A stretch of DNA of 64,000 bases from Neisseria zoodegmatis. GTDB lineage: Bacteria > Pseudomonadota > Gammaproteobacteria > Burkholderiales > Neisseriaceae. Below the pieces are notes generated by a model. That model had not been told where the DNA came from. It saw only the letters and a list, made by a program, of their open reading frames with translations, and made no database searches. The position numbers were made by a program, and so were the translations under genes. This document shows positions 40,788 to 53,192 of the stretch, in pieces. Position 1 is the first letter of the stretch, and each line of letters begins with the position of its first letter. The stretch lies in the NCBI RefSeq assembly GCF_900187305.1, contig NZ_LT906434.1, positions 186,001 through 250,000 on the forward strand, given 5' to 3'.

Positions 40788-41663
40788 TTAAACAGCAGCT
40801 GCACCTGCAACAATTTCTGACAACTCTGTGGTAATCGCCGCTTGACGCGACTTGTTATACACCAAACGCAATTCTTTAATGGCATTACCTGCATTATCCG
40901 TAGCAGCTTTCATTGCTACCATACGTGCGGCTTGTTCTGATGCCATATTGTCGCTTAGTGCCTGATAAACCACAGACTCTAAATAGCGGCGGACTAAATA
41001 TTCCAAAACAGCAACCGGACTTGGTTCATAACGATAATCCCAATTGTAATCGCTATTTTCGCTTACGCTTTCGATTGTGTTTTGACCTACTGGCAATAAA
41101 ATCTCATTGCGCGGTTCCTGACGCATAGTATTAACAAAGCCAGAATACACCAAATGAATCACATCTAAATGCTGTTTCTCATAGCGTTGGAAAATTTCAG
41201 TCAATGCTCCCAGCAATTTTTCCATGCGTGGAGTATCGCCCAAATTAACCACACTAGCGATTACATTTAATCCGATTCGTTGGCAAGCTGCTAATCCTTT
41301 GCTGCCAAAGCACACAACATCAACTTCAATACCTTGGTCTTGATACTCTTGAACTTGTGCTAAAAATTTCTTCAATACATTAGCATTCAAGCCACCACAT
41401 AAACCTTTATCGGTGGTGATCAAAATGAATCCTACGCGTTGTACGCTACGATGCGATTCAAGCAATTTGACACCATGGTCCGAATGGGTCTGTGCCAAAT
41501 GGCTCATAACTAAACGCACTTTTTCAGCGTACGGACGCGCAAGACGCATCCGCTCTTGAGTCTTCCGCATTTTAGAGGTTGACACCATTTGCATCGCTTT
41601 AGTGATCTTTTGTGTATTTTGAACACTACGGATTTTGGTGAGAATCTCTTTTCCTACTGCCAT
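40788..41663 (-). CDS. atpG: ATP synthase F1 gamma subunit
   Basis: 291 aa. N-terminal GKEILTKIRSVQNTQKITKAMQMVS helix and the C-terminal helix ending ITTELSEIVAGAAAV form the rotating coiled-coil shaft. DKGLCGGLNAN is the conserved Rossmann-like strand turn. 25 bp after atpA. Confidence 0.98.
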   Translation of the reverse strand: MAVGKEILTKIRSVQNTQKITKAMQMVSTSKMRKTQERMRLARPYAEKVRLVMSHLAQTHSDHGVKLLESHRSVQRVGFILITTDKGLCGGLNANVLKKFLAQVQEYQDQGIEVDVVCFGSKGLAACQRIGLNVIASVVNLGDTPRMEKLLGALTEIFQRYEKQHLDVIHLVYSGFVNTMRQEPRNEILLPVGQNTIESVSENSDYNWDYRYEPSPVAVLEYLVRRYLESVVYQALSDNMASEQAARMVAMKAATDNAGNAIKELRLVYNKSRQAAITTELSEIVAGAAAV

Positions 41664-41688
41664 TTCAGACTCCTTTCATCCTGAATTC

Positions 41689-43236
41689 TTAAGCTTGATA
41701 AGCGTAAGAAGATTTGAATGATTTCATAGCCTGAATCAGCACTTGCTCATTTTCATCAGACATCGCACCTGAAGCATTAATAGCATCAAGTACATCTGGA
41801 TGTTGAGTACGCACATAGCTCAGGAATTCAGCTTCAAAAGCTAAGGCTTTCGATACCGGAACATCTTCATATGAGCCGTTATTAATAGCCCACAATGTCA
41901 ATGCCATTTCAGCAGTATTCAATGTACTGAATTGCTTTTGCTTCATCAACTCAGTTACCACTTCACCATGTTGAAGTTGTTTTCTTGTCGCTTCGTCAAG
42001 GTCTGAGGCAAATTGCGAGAATGCAGCCAGCTCACGATATTGAGCCAAAGCCAAACGAATACCGCCACCAAGCTTCTTAATTACCTTGGTTTGTGCTGCA
42101 CCACCCACTCGAGACACTGAAATACCCGCATTAATCGCAGGACGAATACCCGAGTTAAACAAGTCGGTTTCCAAGAAGATTTGGCCGTCTGTAATAGAAA
42201 TCACGTTGGTAGGAACGAAAGCTGATACGTCACCCGCTTGGGTTTCAATGATGGGCAAGGCAGTCAACGAACCTGTTTTACCTTTTACTTCGCCATTTGT
42301 CAGCTTTTCTACTTCGTCTGCATTAATACGTGCAGCACGTTCCAGCAATCGACTGTGCAAGTAGAATACGTCTCCAGGATAAGCTTCACGACCAGGAGGA
42401 CGACGTAACAGCAAAGAAATCTGACGGTAAGCAACCGCTTGCTTGGACAAGTCGTCATAAACAATCAATGCATCTTCGCCACGGTCACGGAAAAATTCAC
42501 CCATCGTACAGCCTGAGTAAGGTGCGATGAATTGCAAAGCTGCCGCTTCCGAAGCAGTCGCCGCAACGACAATGGTATGTTCCATTGCACCATATTCTTC
42601 CAGTTTACGTACCACGTTGGCAATTGAAGAAGCTTTTTGACCTACTGCCACGTAAATACAAACAACGCCTGTACCTTTTTGGTTAACGATTGCATCCAAT
42701 GCAACTGCTGTTTTACCAGTTTGGCGGTCACCAATAATCAACTCACGCTGACCGCGACCAATAGGCACCATGGAATCAATCGATTTCAAGCCAGTTTGCA
42801 TCGGCTGATCAACTGATTGACGAGCAATAACACCCGGAGCAATTTTTTCAATCGGCGCAGTCAGAGTAGTATTGATCGGGCCTTTCCCATCAATAGGATG
42901 ACCCAAAGCATTAACAACACGGCCAACCAATTCACGACCGATAGGCACTTCTAAAATGCGCCCGGTACACTTAACTTCGTCGCCTTCTTTAATACGCTCA
43001 TATTCACCCAGCACGACGGCACCTACGGAGTCGCGCTCCAAGTTCATAGCCAAACCGAACGTGTTGCCGGGGAATTCAAGCATTTCACCTTGCATAACGT
43101 CTGACAAGCCATGAATGCGTACAATACCGTCTGTAACAGAGATTACTGTGCCACGAGTACGAATTTCTGCATTAACAGATAAATTTTCTATCTTGGCTTT
43201 AATCAAATCGCTAATTTCAGCAGGATTAAGCTGCAT
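41689..43236 (-). CDS. atpA: ATP synthase F1 alpha subunit
   Basis: 515 aa. Walker [30 protein letters not shown] and the arginine-finger region [18 protein letters not shown]. Non-catalytic nucleotide-binding subunit alternating with beta. Ten bp after atpH. Confidence 0.99.
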   Translation of the reverse strand: MQLNPAEISDLIKAKIENLSVNAEIRTRGTVISVTDGIVRIHGLSDVMQGEMLEFPGNTFGLAMNLERDSVGAVVLGEYERIKEGDEVKCTGRILEVPIGRELVGRVVNALGHPIDGKGPINTTLTAPIEKIAPGVIARQSVDQPMQTGLKSIDSMVPIGRGQRELIIGDRQTGKTAVALDAIVNQKGTGVVCIYVAVGQKASSIANVVRKLEEYGAMEHTIVVAATASEAAALQFIAPYSGCTMGEFFRDRGEDALIVYDDLSKQAVAYRQISLLLRRPPGREAYPGDVFYLHSRLLERAARINADEVEKLTNGEVKGKTGSLTALPIIETQAGDVSAFVPTNVISITDGQIFLETDLFNSGIRPAINAGISVSRVGGAAQTKVIKKLGGGIRLALAQYRELAAFSQFASDLDEATRKQLQHGEVVTELMKQKQFSTLNTAEMALTLWAINNGSYEDVPVSKALAFEAEFLSYVRTQHPDVLDAINASGAMSDENEQVLIQAMKSFKSSYAYQA

Positions 43237-43246
43237 GAAAACTCTC

Positions 43247-43780
43247 CTAATTTGTCATAGCCGTATACAAAGCATTCAATTTACCTTGTAACGACAGATC
43301 CAATACTTGGTCACCAATCTCAACTTTGACCCCACCAATTAATGACTCATCTACCTGGGTAGTAGCTACTAAATTGGTACCAAAACGTTTTTGCAATTCG
43401 TTGGTCAAATCATTCAACTGCACATCATTTAAAGGATAAGCACTGTAAATAACGGCTTGTTTTGTTTGATTGAGTGCCAAAGTTAAGTCTTGAAATTGCG
43501 CATAAACTTCAGGGAGAATCTGTAAGCGTTTTTGCTCGGCAAGTACCAATACAAAATTTTTCAGATTTTGGTCGCTCAAATCAACCAGCTTTGCCAAAAC
43601 ATCTGCTTTTTCAGCAACGTCTTGCTCCGGCTGTTCGATAAATGCAGCAACTTTTTCCTGTTGCACAACAGACGCCAATTCTTTTAGTCCGCCCAACCAA
43701 GACTGTATTTGGTTTTTTTCTTGTGCCAACCCAAACAATGCTTTTGCATAGGGTCTGGCAATTGTTGCGAACTCAGCCAT
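43247..43780 (-). CDS. atpH: ATP synthase delta subunit
   Basis: 177 aa. [13 protein letters not shown] at the N-terminus and the C-terminal [25 protein letters not shown] signature. Links F1 to the peripheral stalk. Four bp after atpF. Confidence 0.97.
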   Translation of the reverse strand: MAEFATIARPYAKALFGLAQEKNQIQSWLGGLKELASVVQQEKVAAFIEQPEQDVAEKADVLAKLVDLSDQNLKNFVLVLAEQKRLQILPEVYAQFQDLTLALNQTKQAVIYSAYPLNDVQLNDLTNELQKRFGTNLVATTQVDESLIGGVKVEIGDQVLDLSLQGKLNALYTAMTN

Positions 43781-43784
43781 AAGA

Positions 43785-44255
43785 TTACAGCTCCTGTTTT
43801 AGGGCACTTAATATTTGCGCGTGCTTTTCAGCATTTACTTCACTGCGCAAGATAGATTCAGCACCTTTTACAGCCAATGCAGCAACTTGCTCACGTAACG
43901 CTTCGCGAGCACGGTTTGTTTCCTGCTCCACATCAGCTTTGGCTTGCGCTGTAATGCGGGCGGCTTCATTTGAAGCTTGCTCTTTAGCTTCTTCTACAAT
44001 TTTTGCCGCTCGCTTTTCGGCGTTAGCTACCATTTCGGCAACTTGGTTACGCCCATCGGCCAAGAGTTCTGCAACTTTCTTTTCTGCCTGTTCAAAATCG
44101 CTCTTACCGCGCTCGGCTGCAGCCAAGCCCTCTGCGATTTTATCGGCGCGCTCGTCCAAAGCTTTCGCGATGGGTGGCCACACAAATTTCATGGTAAACC
44201 ACACCAAACCGAAAAATACGATTAACTGCGCAAATAAGGTTGCATTAATATTCAC
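43785..44255 (-). CDS. atpF: ATP synthase Fo subunit b
   Basis: 156 aa. One N-terminal TM (residues 5-25, [20 protein letters not shown]) followed by a long charged helix, the dimeric peripheral stalk. Confidence 0.97.
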   Translation of the reverse strand: MNINATLFAQLIVFFGLVWFTMKFVWPPIAKALDERADKIAEGLAAAERGKSDFEQAEKKVAELLADGRNQVAEMVANAEKRAAKIVEEAKEQASNEAARITAQAKADVEQETNRAREALREQVAALAVKGAESILRSEVNAEKHAQILSALKQEL

Positions 44256-44331
44256 TTTACTTAACCTTCGTATTAGGGTTAATCAAACAAACAGTGTTTC
44301 GCATAGACATCGAAACGGTTTCCTGTTCGGA

Positions 44332-44580
<249 letters not shown>

Positions 44581-44672
44581 TTAAAAACAAAGGTTAAAAA
44601 CTACGTTGAAAAAACTATTTCTTCTACTGTAAAAACAGACTAATCAATCTTTATCGTGTATTAAAAATCAAA

Positions 44673-45882
<1,210 letters not shown>

Positions 45883-45915
45883 ACAAGTGACTCAAAGGCA
45901 CTATTAAGCGGGGCT

Positions 45916-45944
45916 ACTATAATCAAGATGCGTTTAAGCGTCAA
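45916..45944 (-). promoter_or_regulatory. Promoter of the atp operon
   Basis: Minus-strand TTGACG (45939-45944), 17-bp spacer, TATAGT (45916-45921), each one base off the sigma70 consensus or close. Located 34 bp upstream of atpI. Confidence 0.85.
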
Positions 45945-46132
45945 GACAATTGTTAACCTTTGTCAATGAAATATCGGCTGAAGTTTTGTTTTATATAACT
46001 GAAACTTGCTTTCTTTTCACAGCCAGACTACATGATACTACACAACATTAAAAATTAAACAGCGGATTATCTGTTGATTTGTGAATAATCTGCCCTTTTT
46101 ACGGCTGATTACACGCAGTTTATATTAAAGTG

Positions 46133-46160
46133 AAGGCCGTCTGAATTTTCAGACGGCCTT
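46133..46160. terminator. Inverted DUS terminator of parB
   Basis: AAGGCCGTCTGAA and TTCAGACGGCCTT with only two bases between the arms. Confidence 0.85.
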
Positions 46161-46191
46161 TGGCATAGCTTTTTTTTACTTTGAAAATCGC

Positions 46192-47052
46192 TCAATAGTC
46201 GTAATCCACACCTAATTGCTGTAACAGATTTTCCAGCGTTTCTGGCGTATCGAAATATAAAACGATTTTGCCTTTTTTCTGATTTCTGCTCTGCACTTCG
46301 GCATTCACGCCTAATTTATTGGTAATCGCTTCATTTAAACGGCGGATATCGGGGTTGATTTTTTTGGACGGCGCCGGTTTCTGCCCTTGTTGGAGCATTT
46401 GGCTTCGGCGCTCGACTTCACGAACCGACCAGCCGTTTTTTACTGCTTTTTGAGCCAGCAATAATTGATCCACAACGGGCAAAGTCAGTAACGCTCGCGC
46501 ATGCCCCATTTCCAAACGGCGTTGATACAGCATATCTTGCACAGGCTCCGGCAATCCCAACAAGCGCAGGCTATTGGAAATCGCGCTTCGGCTTTTGCCA
46601 ACGGCTTTTGCAATGGTTTCGTGTGTTAGGCTGAACTCATCCGCCAAGCGCTTTAAGCCACGAGCTTCCTCAATGGGGTTCAAGTTTTCACGCTGCAAGT
46701 TTTCAATCAACCCCATTGCCAGCGCGGCTTCATCGCTAATGCTTTTAATCACGACCGGAATCTCAGTCAAGCCTGCCAACTGGCTGGCACGCCAGCGGCG
46801 CTCACCCGCAATCAGCTCGTATTGCGACAACCCACGCTCGCGCACAATCACAGGTTGAATTACCCCTTGCGCTTTAATGGATTCAGCTAATTCATGCAAG
46901 GCTTCGTCGTCCATTTGCACGCGCGGCTGGTAGCGACCCGGTTGGATGTCGGACACTGCCACAGTCGTCAGACGGTCGTTTCCACCGTCGTCGATATTAT
47001 TAGAAATAAGAGAGTCTAAACCGCGGCCCAAGCCGCCTTTTGGTTTTGCCAT
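46192..47052 (-). CDS. parB: Chromosome partitioning protein ParB
   Basis: 286 aa from MAKPKGGLGRGLDSLIS (AAGGA eight bases upstream; the longer frame runs through DUS repeats). The CTPase motif is in YELIAGERRWRASQLAG and the helix-turn-helix in THETIAKAVGKSRSAISNSLRLL. Binds parS and loads SMC near the origin. No parA is adjacent; the neighbour upstream is udk on the other strand. No clear parS (TGTTTCACGTGAAACA type) was spotted. Confidence 0.97.
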   Translation of the reverse strand: MAKPKGGLGRGLDSLISNNIDDGGNDRLTTVAVSDIQPGRYQPRVQMDDEALHELAESIKAQGVIQPVIVRERGLSQYELIAGERRWRASQLAGLTEIPVVIKSISDEAALAMGLIENLQRENLNPIEEARGLKRLADEFSLTHETIAKAVGKSRSAISNSLRLLGLPEPVQDMLYQRRLEMGHARALLTLPVVDQLLLAQKAVKNGWSVREVERRSQMLQQGQKPAPSKKINPDIRRLNEAITNKLGVNAEVQSRNQKKGKIVLYFDTPETLENLLQQLGVDYDY

Positions 47053-47114
47053 GTGAAGTATCCTTTTTTCAGACGGCCTTAATTGTATCGGATATTGAAC
47101 ATCGCCGCATGCCT

Positions 47115-47140
47115 GGCTTTCAGACGGCCGTCTGAAAGCC
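47115..47140. repeat. 26-bp perfect palindrome of two fused DUS
   Basis: The half-site GGCTTTCAGACGG is followed without gap by its complement; the two DUS share the central GGCC. It lies in the divergent parB-udk promoter region. Confidence 0.9.
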
Positions 47141-47191
47141 TCGAATGATTTCACGTTATAATAACAGCACGTTTATCAAGAAATTTGTCTT

Positions 47192-47827
47192 ATGAAAAAG
47201 CCCATTATTATCGGCGTGGCCGGCGGATCAGGATCAGGTAAAACCACGGTATCGCAAGCGATTTACCGCGAGTTCAACGGAAGCCCGATTACGATTATCG
47301 AGCAAGACTATTATTATAAAAACCAACCTGAGCTGCCACTTGAAGAGCGTAAAAAACAGAATTACGACCATCCTTCAGCCTACGACAACGACTTGCTGTT
47401 GAACCATATCCAACAGCTGCTCGAGCGTAAAACCGTAGAGATTCCACAATATGATTACACAAACTACAGGCGCCATTCGCAAACCAAGCACCAAGAGCCT
47501 GTTGATGTGATTATTATCGAAGGCATTTTGGCCCTGTATGATGAGCGTATCCGCAATTTGATGGATATTAAACTGTTTGTAGATACGGATGGCGATTTGC
47601 GTTTTATCCGCAGGATGTTACGCGATATCCAAGAACGCGGCCGTTCGGTGGAGTCTGTTGTCAAACAATATACGAAACAAGTCCGCCCGATGCATAATCA
47701 GTTTGTGGAACCTACAAAGCGCCATGCCCACATTATCATTCCTTGCGATGAACAAAATAATGTGGCCATTGACGTATTGATTGCGAAAATCCGTACCGTT
47801 TTACAAGAGCAACCTGAACTGGTTTAA
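47192..47827 (+). CDS. udk: Uridine kinase
   Basis: 211 aa. Walker [21 protein letters not shown], and [13 protein letters not shown] are Udk signatures. Phosphorylates uridine and cytidine in pyrimidine salvage. Full length; convergent with the next gene. Confidence 0.97.
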   Translation: MKKPIIIGVAGGSGSGKTTVSQAIYREFNGSPITIIEQDYYYKNQPELPLEERKKQNYDHPSAYDNDLLLNHIQQLLERKTVEIPQYDYTNYRRHSQTKHQEPVDVIIIEGILALYDERIRNLMDIKLFVDTDGDLRFIRRMLRDIQERGRSVESVVKQYTKQVRPMHNQFVEPTKRHAHIIIPCDEQNNVAIDVLIAKIRTVLQEQPELV

Positions 47828-47845
47828 CAGGATTTTTAATCGCCT

Positions 47846-48328
47846 TTAATAGACTTTGAAAGGCAAAAACGACAGATCCATCACATACGCTTTGGGGTTA
47901 GGCCAATCCACCTTAACGGTGATGCTATCTTTAAGATAAGGCTTAGGGTCTTGCCCCATGGGCGGGCTGACAAACGTATATATTTGGCCGTTATCCGGAT
48001 TCGGGGCAACAGCAATGATTTCGTATTGGTCAATGTAATTACCGTCGCCCGTTTTCCTGCTCCACTTCTTCACTTCCTGCACAGCGGCTTGAACTTCCAC
48101 GCCATTACTGATTGCCTGCTGCTGCCCTTGATACTTCGGCAACAGAATAAAAAACAGAATACCGCCCAAAATTAACGCGACCAACCAAGTTATCGGATGG
48201 GGAACAAAAAAGCCCGCGAATAAAGCAATCACAAACAAAACGCCGGCAATTACAAGTGTAGTTAGGGAAATCACGCTGCTTCTTCTTTCATCAATCAAAA
48301 TTAATCGTAGCGCTTCATATAGGAGCAT
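47846..48328 (-). CDS. Small membrane protein, DUF3592-like
   Basis: 160 aa as drawn; a GTG start at V19 (just after AAGAAG) is possible, because the drawn ATG lacks a ribosome site. Two TMs (residues about 22-42 and 46-64) then a soluble domain with NGVEVQAAVQEVKKWSRKTGDGNYIDQYEIIAVAP, the beta-rich pattern of DUF3592-type proteins (tentative). Function unknown. Confidence 0.7.
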   Translation of the reverse strand: MLLYEALRLILIDERRSSVISLTTLVIAGVLFVIALFAGFFVPHPITWLVALILGGILFFILLPKYQGQQQAISNGVEVQAAVQEVKKWSRKTGDGNYIDQYEIIAVAPNPDNGQIYTFVSPPMGQDPKPYLKDSITVKVDWPNPKAYVMDLSFLPFKVY

Positions 48329-48414
48329 ATTTCATATTTTCAAATAGTTATCGTTGGCAAATATAGCACCTGCTTCGTATCGTATCTTGTCTGGCTCGAC
48401 TGATCAAAATCATT

Positions 48415-48444
48415 CAGGCCGTCTGAATTTTTTCAGACGGCCTG
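48415..48444. terminator. Inverted DUS terminator of proB
   Basis: CAGGCCGTCTGAA and TTCAGACGGCCTG with a TTTT spacer, just downstream of proB. Confidence 0.88.
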
Positions 48445-48450
48445 AAGATA

Positions 48451-49575
48451 CTACCAATGCAATGCCATATTATCTCTGTGTATCAGTTCTTCTTCATTGA
48501 TATAGCCGAGCTTGCTGATAATCTGTTCAGACGGCGTCCGCAAAATCTTACCGATTTCGCCGCTACTGTAATTAACCAAACCTCTGGCGATTTCTTTACC
48601 TTCGGTATTCAAAACGGCAACCAACTCGCCGCGATGAAAATGCCCGTCAACTCGAACACACCCCACCGGCAGCAGACTTCGGCGGCCTTCGATTAATGCT
48701 TTGACTGCGCCGTCATCTATCACAATTTTTCCGGCTTGTTGAACATGCCCCAACAGCCACTGCTTACGTGCTGCTACACGGCTATGACTACTGAAAAATA
48801 GGGTGCCGATGCTCTCGCCGTTCAGCAAACGTAGTAGAACGTCTGGTTCACGCCCGGAAGCTACGATGGTTATCGCTCCGCTTAATGCTGCGCGTTTGGC
48901 TGCCAGCACTTTGGTGTACATACCCCCCGTACCTACCCCGCTGCCTGCTCCGCCCGCCATATTTTCCAACTCGGGATGTTCTGCCGAGATGTTGCTGATA
49001 AATTGGGCGTGCGGATTTTTGCGCGGATCGCTATCGTATAAGCCTTTTTGGTCGGTCAAAATTATCAAAGCGTCGGCATCAACAAGGTTGGCAACCAACG
49101 CCCCTAGTGTGTCGTTATCTCCGAGCTTAATCTCTTCCGTGGTCACGGTATCGTTTTCATTGATGATCGGCACAATGCCTTTCTCAAGCAAAGTACGCAA
49201 CGTACTGCGGGCATTAAGATAACGGGTACGGTTACTTAAATCTTCGTATGTTAAAAGAATTTGTGCCGTATGCACCTGATGTGGCAGAAAAGCCGTTTCA
49301 TAGGCTTGCGCGATACCCATCTGCCCTACTGCCGCTGCGGCTTGCAGTTCGTTTAACGCCGTCGGGCGCTTCGGCCAGCCCAAGCGTTTAATGCCTTCTG
49401 CAATCGCTCCGCTAGACACGAACACAACCTCTATGCCTTTCTTCTTCAATTCGGCAATTTGACCGGCCCATTGATTAAGCGCCTCTTGGTCTATACCTTT
49501 CCCCTCGGCAGTCACCAAACTGGACCCTACTTTTACCACTATCAAACGGGCGTGGGAAATATTCTCTACTTGCAT
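48451..49575 (-). CDS. proB: Glutamate 5-kinase
   Basis: 374 aa. Amino acid kinase domain ([47 protein letters not shown]) plus a C-terminal PUA domain (about 280-365). First step of proline synthesis; feedback inhibited by proline in the family. Monocistronic. Confidence 0.98.
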   Translation of the reverse strand: MQVENISHARLIVVKVGSSLVTAEGKGIDQEALNQWAGQIAELKKKGIEVVFVSSGAIAEGIKRLGWPKRPTALNELQAAAAVGQMGIAQAYETAFLPHQVHTAQILLTYEDLSNRTRYLNARSTLRTLLEKGIVPIINENDTVTTEEIKLGDNDTLGALVANLVDADALIILTDQKGLYDSDPRKNPHAQFISNISAEHPELENMAGGAGSGVGTGGMYTKVLAAKRAALSGAITIVASGREPDVLLRLLNGESIGTLFFSSHSRVAARKQWLLGHVQQAGKIVIDDGAVKALIEGRRSLLPVGCVRVDGHFHRGELVAVLNTEGKEIARGLVNYSSGEIGKILRTPSEQIISKLGYINEEELIHRDNMALHW

Positions 49576-49628
49576 AACAAGCTTTCATCTAAAAAATAAA
49601 CATATCAACCGATTGGTTTTCAGACGGC

Positions 49629-49931
49629 CTATTCCCTATTCCGGCCATGCCAAAAATAACGCCACACAAAAGTAGGAAAGGCGAAAATCAAATACAAGCA
49701 GATTACGACTGCGTAAAATTCCCAATCCTGATGATGGACCGTGCCTACACGCGATTCAAGCATATAAGCCAAACCTGCCGTGATGCCGAATCCTATGAAA
49801 AGCTCAAACAAATGATGCCCGATGTGCTTATGCTTAAGTTTGAACACACCCAGCAAACGTTGGGTTAAAAAAGGCGCATTGGCAAAAATAAATGCCAACA
49901 ACAGCAAGATATACATAGATGAAGTCATCAT
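49629..49931 (-). CDS. DUF2818 membrane protein
   Basis: 100 aa with three TMs; sequence such as FIFANAPFLTQRLLG and LYLIFAFPTFVWRYFWHGR is typical of DUF2818, often found downstream of nuoN in betaproteobacteria, as here. Role unknown; its distribution suggests a link to complex I. Confidence 0.85.
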   Translation of the reverse strand: MMTSSMYILLLLAFIFANAPFLTQRLLGVFKLKHKHIGHHLFELFIGFGITAGLAYMLESRVGTVHHQDWEFYAVVICLYLIFAFPTFVWRYFWHGRNRE

Positions 49932-49945
49932 TACACCTTAATATT

Positions 49946-49963
49946 TTCAGACGGACGTCTGAA
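49946..49963. repeat. Near-palindromic fused DUS
   Basis: TTCAGACGGACGTCTGAA, two DUS cores overlapping head to head, between DUF2818 and the nuo terminator. Confidence 0.7.
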
Positions 49964-49990
49964 TATTTATTTAAGTTGCCATATTAACAA

Positions 49991-50017
49991 AAACGGCAGC
50001 TTTCGTGGCTGCCGTTT
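49991..50017 (-). terminator. Terminator of the nuo operon
   Basis: AAACGGCAGC and GCTGCCGTTT, ten-bp stem, followed on the minus strand by TTGTTAAT. Twenty bp after the nuoN stop. Confidence 0.9.
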
Positions 50018-50036
50018 ATAACTCGCTTCAATGCTG

Positions 50037-51479
50037 TTACAGCGTATTCTCTAATGCTTTTAAGCACCAATCCATCATACTTTGCGGCATCACACCCCAT
50101 ACCAGCAAAAGTGCCGCATTGATGGATAAGAAAACCTTGGTTGCAACATTACTGCCAATTGCATGGTCGCTGCTAGGCTGATCAAAATACATCACTTTAA
50201 CCACTCTCAGGTAGTAGAAGGCACCAATCAAGCTCATCAGCACAGCGAATACCGACAACCACACATAACCTTCGGAAAGCAATGCCTTGATCACGGCGAA
50301 CTTAGCGTAGAAGCCCATCAACGGCGGAATACCTGCCATTGAGAACATGACCAAAAGCATCAAAAGAGCATACCAAGCATTACGTTGGTTCAAACCGGCC
50401 AAATCGTTCACTTCTTCGCATTCAAACGATTCGTTTGACAACAACATCAATACACCGAAACCAACCAAACCCATAATGACGTAAGTAATGGCGTAATACA
50501 GACCTGCGCTAAAGCCTACCACTCCGGCTAAAAACGCCAACAAGATAAAGCCCATATGAGAGATGGTGGAATAGGCAAACATACGTTTGATATTGGTTTG
50601 CATGATGGCAGCCAAGTTACCCAAAATCAACGAAGCTACCGCCAAAATGGCCAGCATTTTCGTCCAATCGGCACTTTCCGTATTCAATCCTGAAACCAAA
50701 ATACGGAAGGCAAAGATAACCGCGGCAATCTTCGGCACAGTACCGATAAAAGCAGCCACAGAAGTCGGTGCGCCTTGGTATACATCAGGTACCCACATAT
50801 GGAACGGCACAGCACCTAATTTGAATGCAAGCGCCACCACGATAAACACCACGCCCAACTTCAACAGCCAGCCATGTGCATTGCCTTGAAGAACATATTC
50901 TTGAATAGCAGCAAACTCTAAAGAGCCGGTTGCTCCGTATACCATAGAAATACCGTAAAGCAGCAAACCGGAAGCCAAGGCACCAAGTACAAAATACTTC
51001 AACGCGGCTTCGGCTGCTTTTGCCGAATCACGACGCAAAGCAATCATGGCATACAAAGACAAAGACAGCAGCTCAAGACCGATATACGCAGTCAAAAAAT
51101 GCCCTGCGCTAACCATCACGCTCATACCTATCAAACCGAAGAGCGACAGTGTATAAAACTCTCCTTTAAAGATATTGCGCGATTCATTGTATGGCTTGCT
51201 ATACACAAATAATGCAAACAAGGCTGCATACATTACCATCTTAGACAATTGCGACATACCGTCGGCAATATACATACCGCTGAAAGTAGCCACACTACCC
51301 GGAGCCCATACCGACCATTGCGTAGCCGCAACGGCCACCAATGAAGCCAGGCTTAGCAGATGCGTGATATAACGGTTTTCATCTTTCAGCCATAAATCAA
51401 CCAATAAAACTATACCCAATGCCGAAAGCAAAACTATTTCAGGCATGGCGGGGATTAAATTCAAATCAGTCCAGTTCAT
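50037..51479 (-). CDS. nuoN: NADH-quinone oxidoreductase subunit N
   Basis: 480 aa, about 14 TMs. Antiporter-like core with KLGAVPFHMWVPDVYQGAPT (conserved Lys) and KRMFAYSTISHMGF. One of three proton-pumping antiporter-like subunits of complex I. Ten bp after nuoM. Confidence 0.98.
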   Translation of the reverse strand: MNWTDLNLIPAMPEIVLLSALGIVLLVDLWLKDENRYITHLLSLASLVAVAATQWSVWAPGSVATFSGMYIADGMSQLSKMVMYAALFALFVYSKPYNESRNIFKGEFYTLSLFGLIGMSVMVSAGHFLTAYIGLELLSLSLYAMIALRRDSAKAAEAALKYFVLGALASGLLLYGISMVYGATGSLEFAAIQEYVLQGNAHGWLLKLGVVFIVVALAFKLGAVPFHMWVPDVYQGAPTSVAAFIGTVPKIAAVIFAFRILVSGLNTESADWTKMLAILAVASLILGNLAAIMQTNIKRMFAYSTISHMGFILLAFLAGVVGFSAGLYYAITYVIMGLVGFGVLMLLSNESFECEEVNDLAGLNQRNAWYALLMLLVMFSMAGIPPLMGFYAKFAVIKALLSEGYVWLSVFAVLMSLIGAFYYLRVVKVMYFDQPSSDHAIGSNVATKVFLSINAALLLVWGVMPQSMMDWCLKALENTL

Positions 51480-51488
51480 TCACACACC

Positions 51489-53015
51489 TCAAATTTTGCT
51501 TTGCGCCACTTGTACAATCAAATCATTCGCAGCCTGATGGATGACCGCAATAAACGGTTCCGGCCACAGACCCATACCCAAAACCGCAAACGCCAGTACG
51601 GCCAAAATCACAAATTCACGGCAATTTACGTCTTGCATTTTTTGTACTTCAGGGTTTTTGATCTCACCGAAAATGACACGTTTATACATCCACAAAGTAT
51701 AAGAAGCGCCATAAATCAGCGTAATCGCGGCCAAGGCACCAATCCAAAGGTTAACTTCGACTGCCCCCATGATCACCATGAATTCACCCACGAAACCTGA
51801 AGTCGCAGGCAACCCGGCATTAGCCATGCCAAACAGCATCATAAATGCTGCAAACTTAGGCATTACATTCACCACGCCACCGTAATCGGCAATATTGCGG
51901 CTGTGCAGGCGGTCATACATTACACCGATACACATAAACATGGCAGCAGATACGAAACCGTGGGAAATCATTTGGATAATCGCACCTTTCAGCGCCCAGT
52001 CGTTCAACTGGCCATACTCTGCGCCACTAAAAACACCGGCAAATGCAAATAAACCGAGCGTTACAAAACCCATATGGCTGATTGAAGAATAAGCAACCAA
52101 TTTTTTCATATCGGTTTGTACCAAAGCCACCATACCGATATAAATCACTGCAATCAGGCTCAACACCACTATCGCCGGTGCAAAGTAGCGCGAAGCATCA
52201 GGCAAGATCGGCAGAATAAAACGCAAGAAACCGTACGCACCAACTTTCAAAGTAATGGCTGCAAGTACCATCGAACCACCGGTCGGCGCTTCAACGTGGG
52301 CATCAGGCAACCAAGTGTGCACAGGCCACATCGGTACTTTGACTGCAAATGAAAGGAAAAACGCAATGAAAAGTAACTGCTGCACGCCCAGCGGAATCTG
52401 CTTCAGGTTTTGGAAGTCCACGATAGAGAAACTGCCACCTGTTTGGTAAGAAAGATAAACCAAAGCAACCAACATCAGCAGCGAACCCATCAATGTATAG
52501 AGAAACAGCTTCACAGAAGCATATACGCGGCGCGGGCCACCCCACATACCGATAATCAGGTAAAGCGGAATCAGCATGCCTTCGAAGAACACATAAAACA
52601 GAATGGCATCTTGAGCAGCAAACGCACCATTAATCAGGCCAGACATAATTAAGAATGCAGCCATATATTGCGCAGCACGCTTTTGGATAACTTCCCAGCC
52701 TGCCAACACCACCATCAGGGTAATAAAAGCATTCAGGATAATAAACAGCACCGAAATGCCATCTACACCCAAAGCATAATTAATGTTGAGCGCAGGAATC
52801 CATTGGTGGAATTCTTGGAACTGGTAACCGCCGTTCAAACGGTCAAACCTTGCAAACAAAGGCAGTGTTACCAAGAATCCGGCCAGCGAACCGATCAATG
52901 CAAGCACACGAGCCAGCGGCGCACGGTTGTCCGAACCCGTAGCAAGCACCAGTACGCCGGCGACAATCGGTACCCATATTGCCAAGCTGAGTAGGTTGTT
53001 GAAAAACATAGTCAT
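51489..53015 (-). CDS. nuoM: NADH-quinone oxidoreductase subunit M
   Basis: 508 aa from MTMFFNNLLSLAIW (ACAGG upstream). Contains VKVPMWPVHTWLPDAHVEAPT and KKLVAYSSISHMGFV, with the conserved pumping Glu in FFEGMLIPLYLIIG. Fourteen-TM antiporter-like subunit. A 177-bp gap with a DUS separates it from nuoL. Confidence 0.98.
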   Translation of the reverse strand: MTMFFNNLLSLAIWVPIVAGVLVLATGSDNRAPLARVLALIGSLAGFLVTLPLFARFDRLNGGYQFQEFHQWIPALNINYALGVDGISVLFIILNAFITLMVVLAGWEVIQKRAAQYMAAFLIMSGLINGAFAAQDAILFYVFFEGMLIPLYLIIGMWGGPRRVYASVKLFLYTLMGSLLMLVALVYLSYQTGGSFSIVDFQNLKQIPLGVQQLLFIAFFLSFAVKVPMWPVHTWLPDAHVEAPTGGSMVLAAITLKVGAYGFLRFILPILPDASRYFAPAIVVLSLIAVIYIGMVALVQTDMKKLVAYSSISHMGFVTLGLFAFAGVFSGAEYGQLNDWALKGAIIQMISHGFVSAAMFMCIGVMYDRLHSRNIADYGGVVNVMPKFAAFMMLFGMANAGLPATSGFVGEFMVIMGAVEVNLWIGALAAITLIYGASYTLWMYKRVIFGEIKNPEVQKMQDVNCREFVILAVLAFAVLGMGLWPEPFIAVIHQAANDLIVQVAQSKI

Positions 53016-53192
53016 AGCCTGTGGTTTATCAAAATAAAAATTGTTGTTATCGGGTAAATCAGTTTTCAAAACGACCTGAAAAGAACATCAAAGCATCTGA
53101 AAACTGATTTAGCACTCTTTCGTTTGTTCAATTCTTCTCGCTTTCACATAGAAAGCGTTTGGTTGCTCTGTAAGCAAGCTTTTCAGACGGCC

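Larger units (their letters stand above)
45883..46191. other. Interval between parB and atpI
   Basis: Contains the atp promoter (45916-45944), about 180 bp of AT-rich sequence with no gene, and the parB DUS terminator (46133-46160). Confidence 0.7.
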
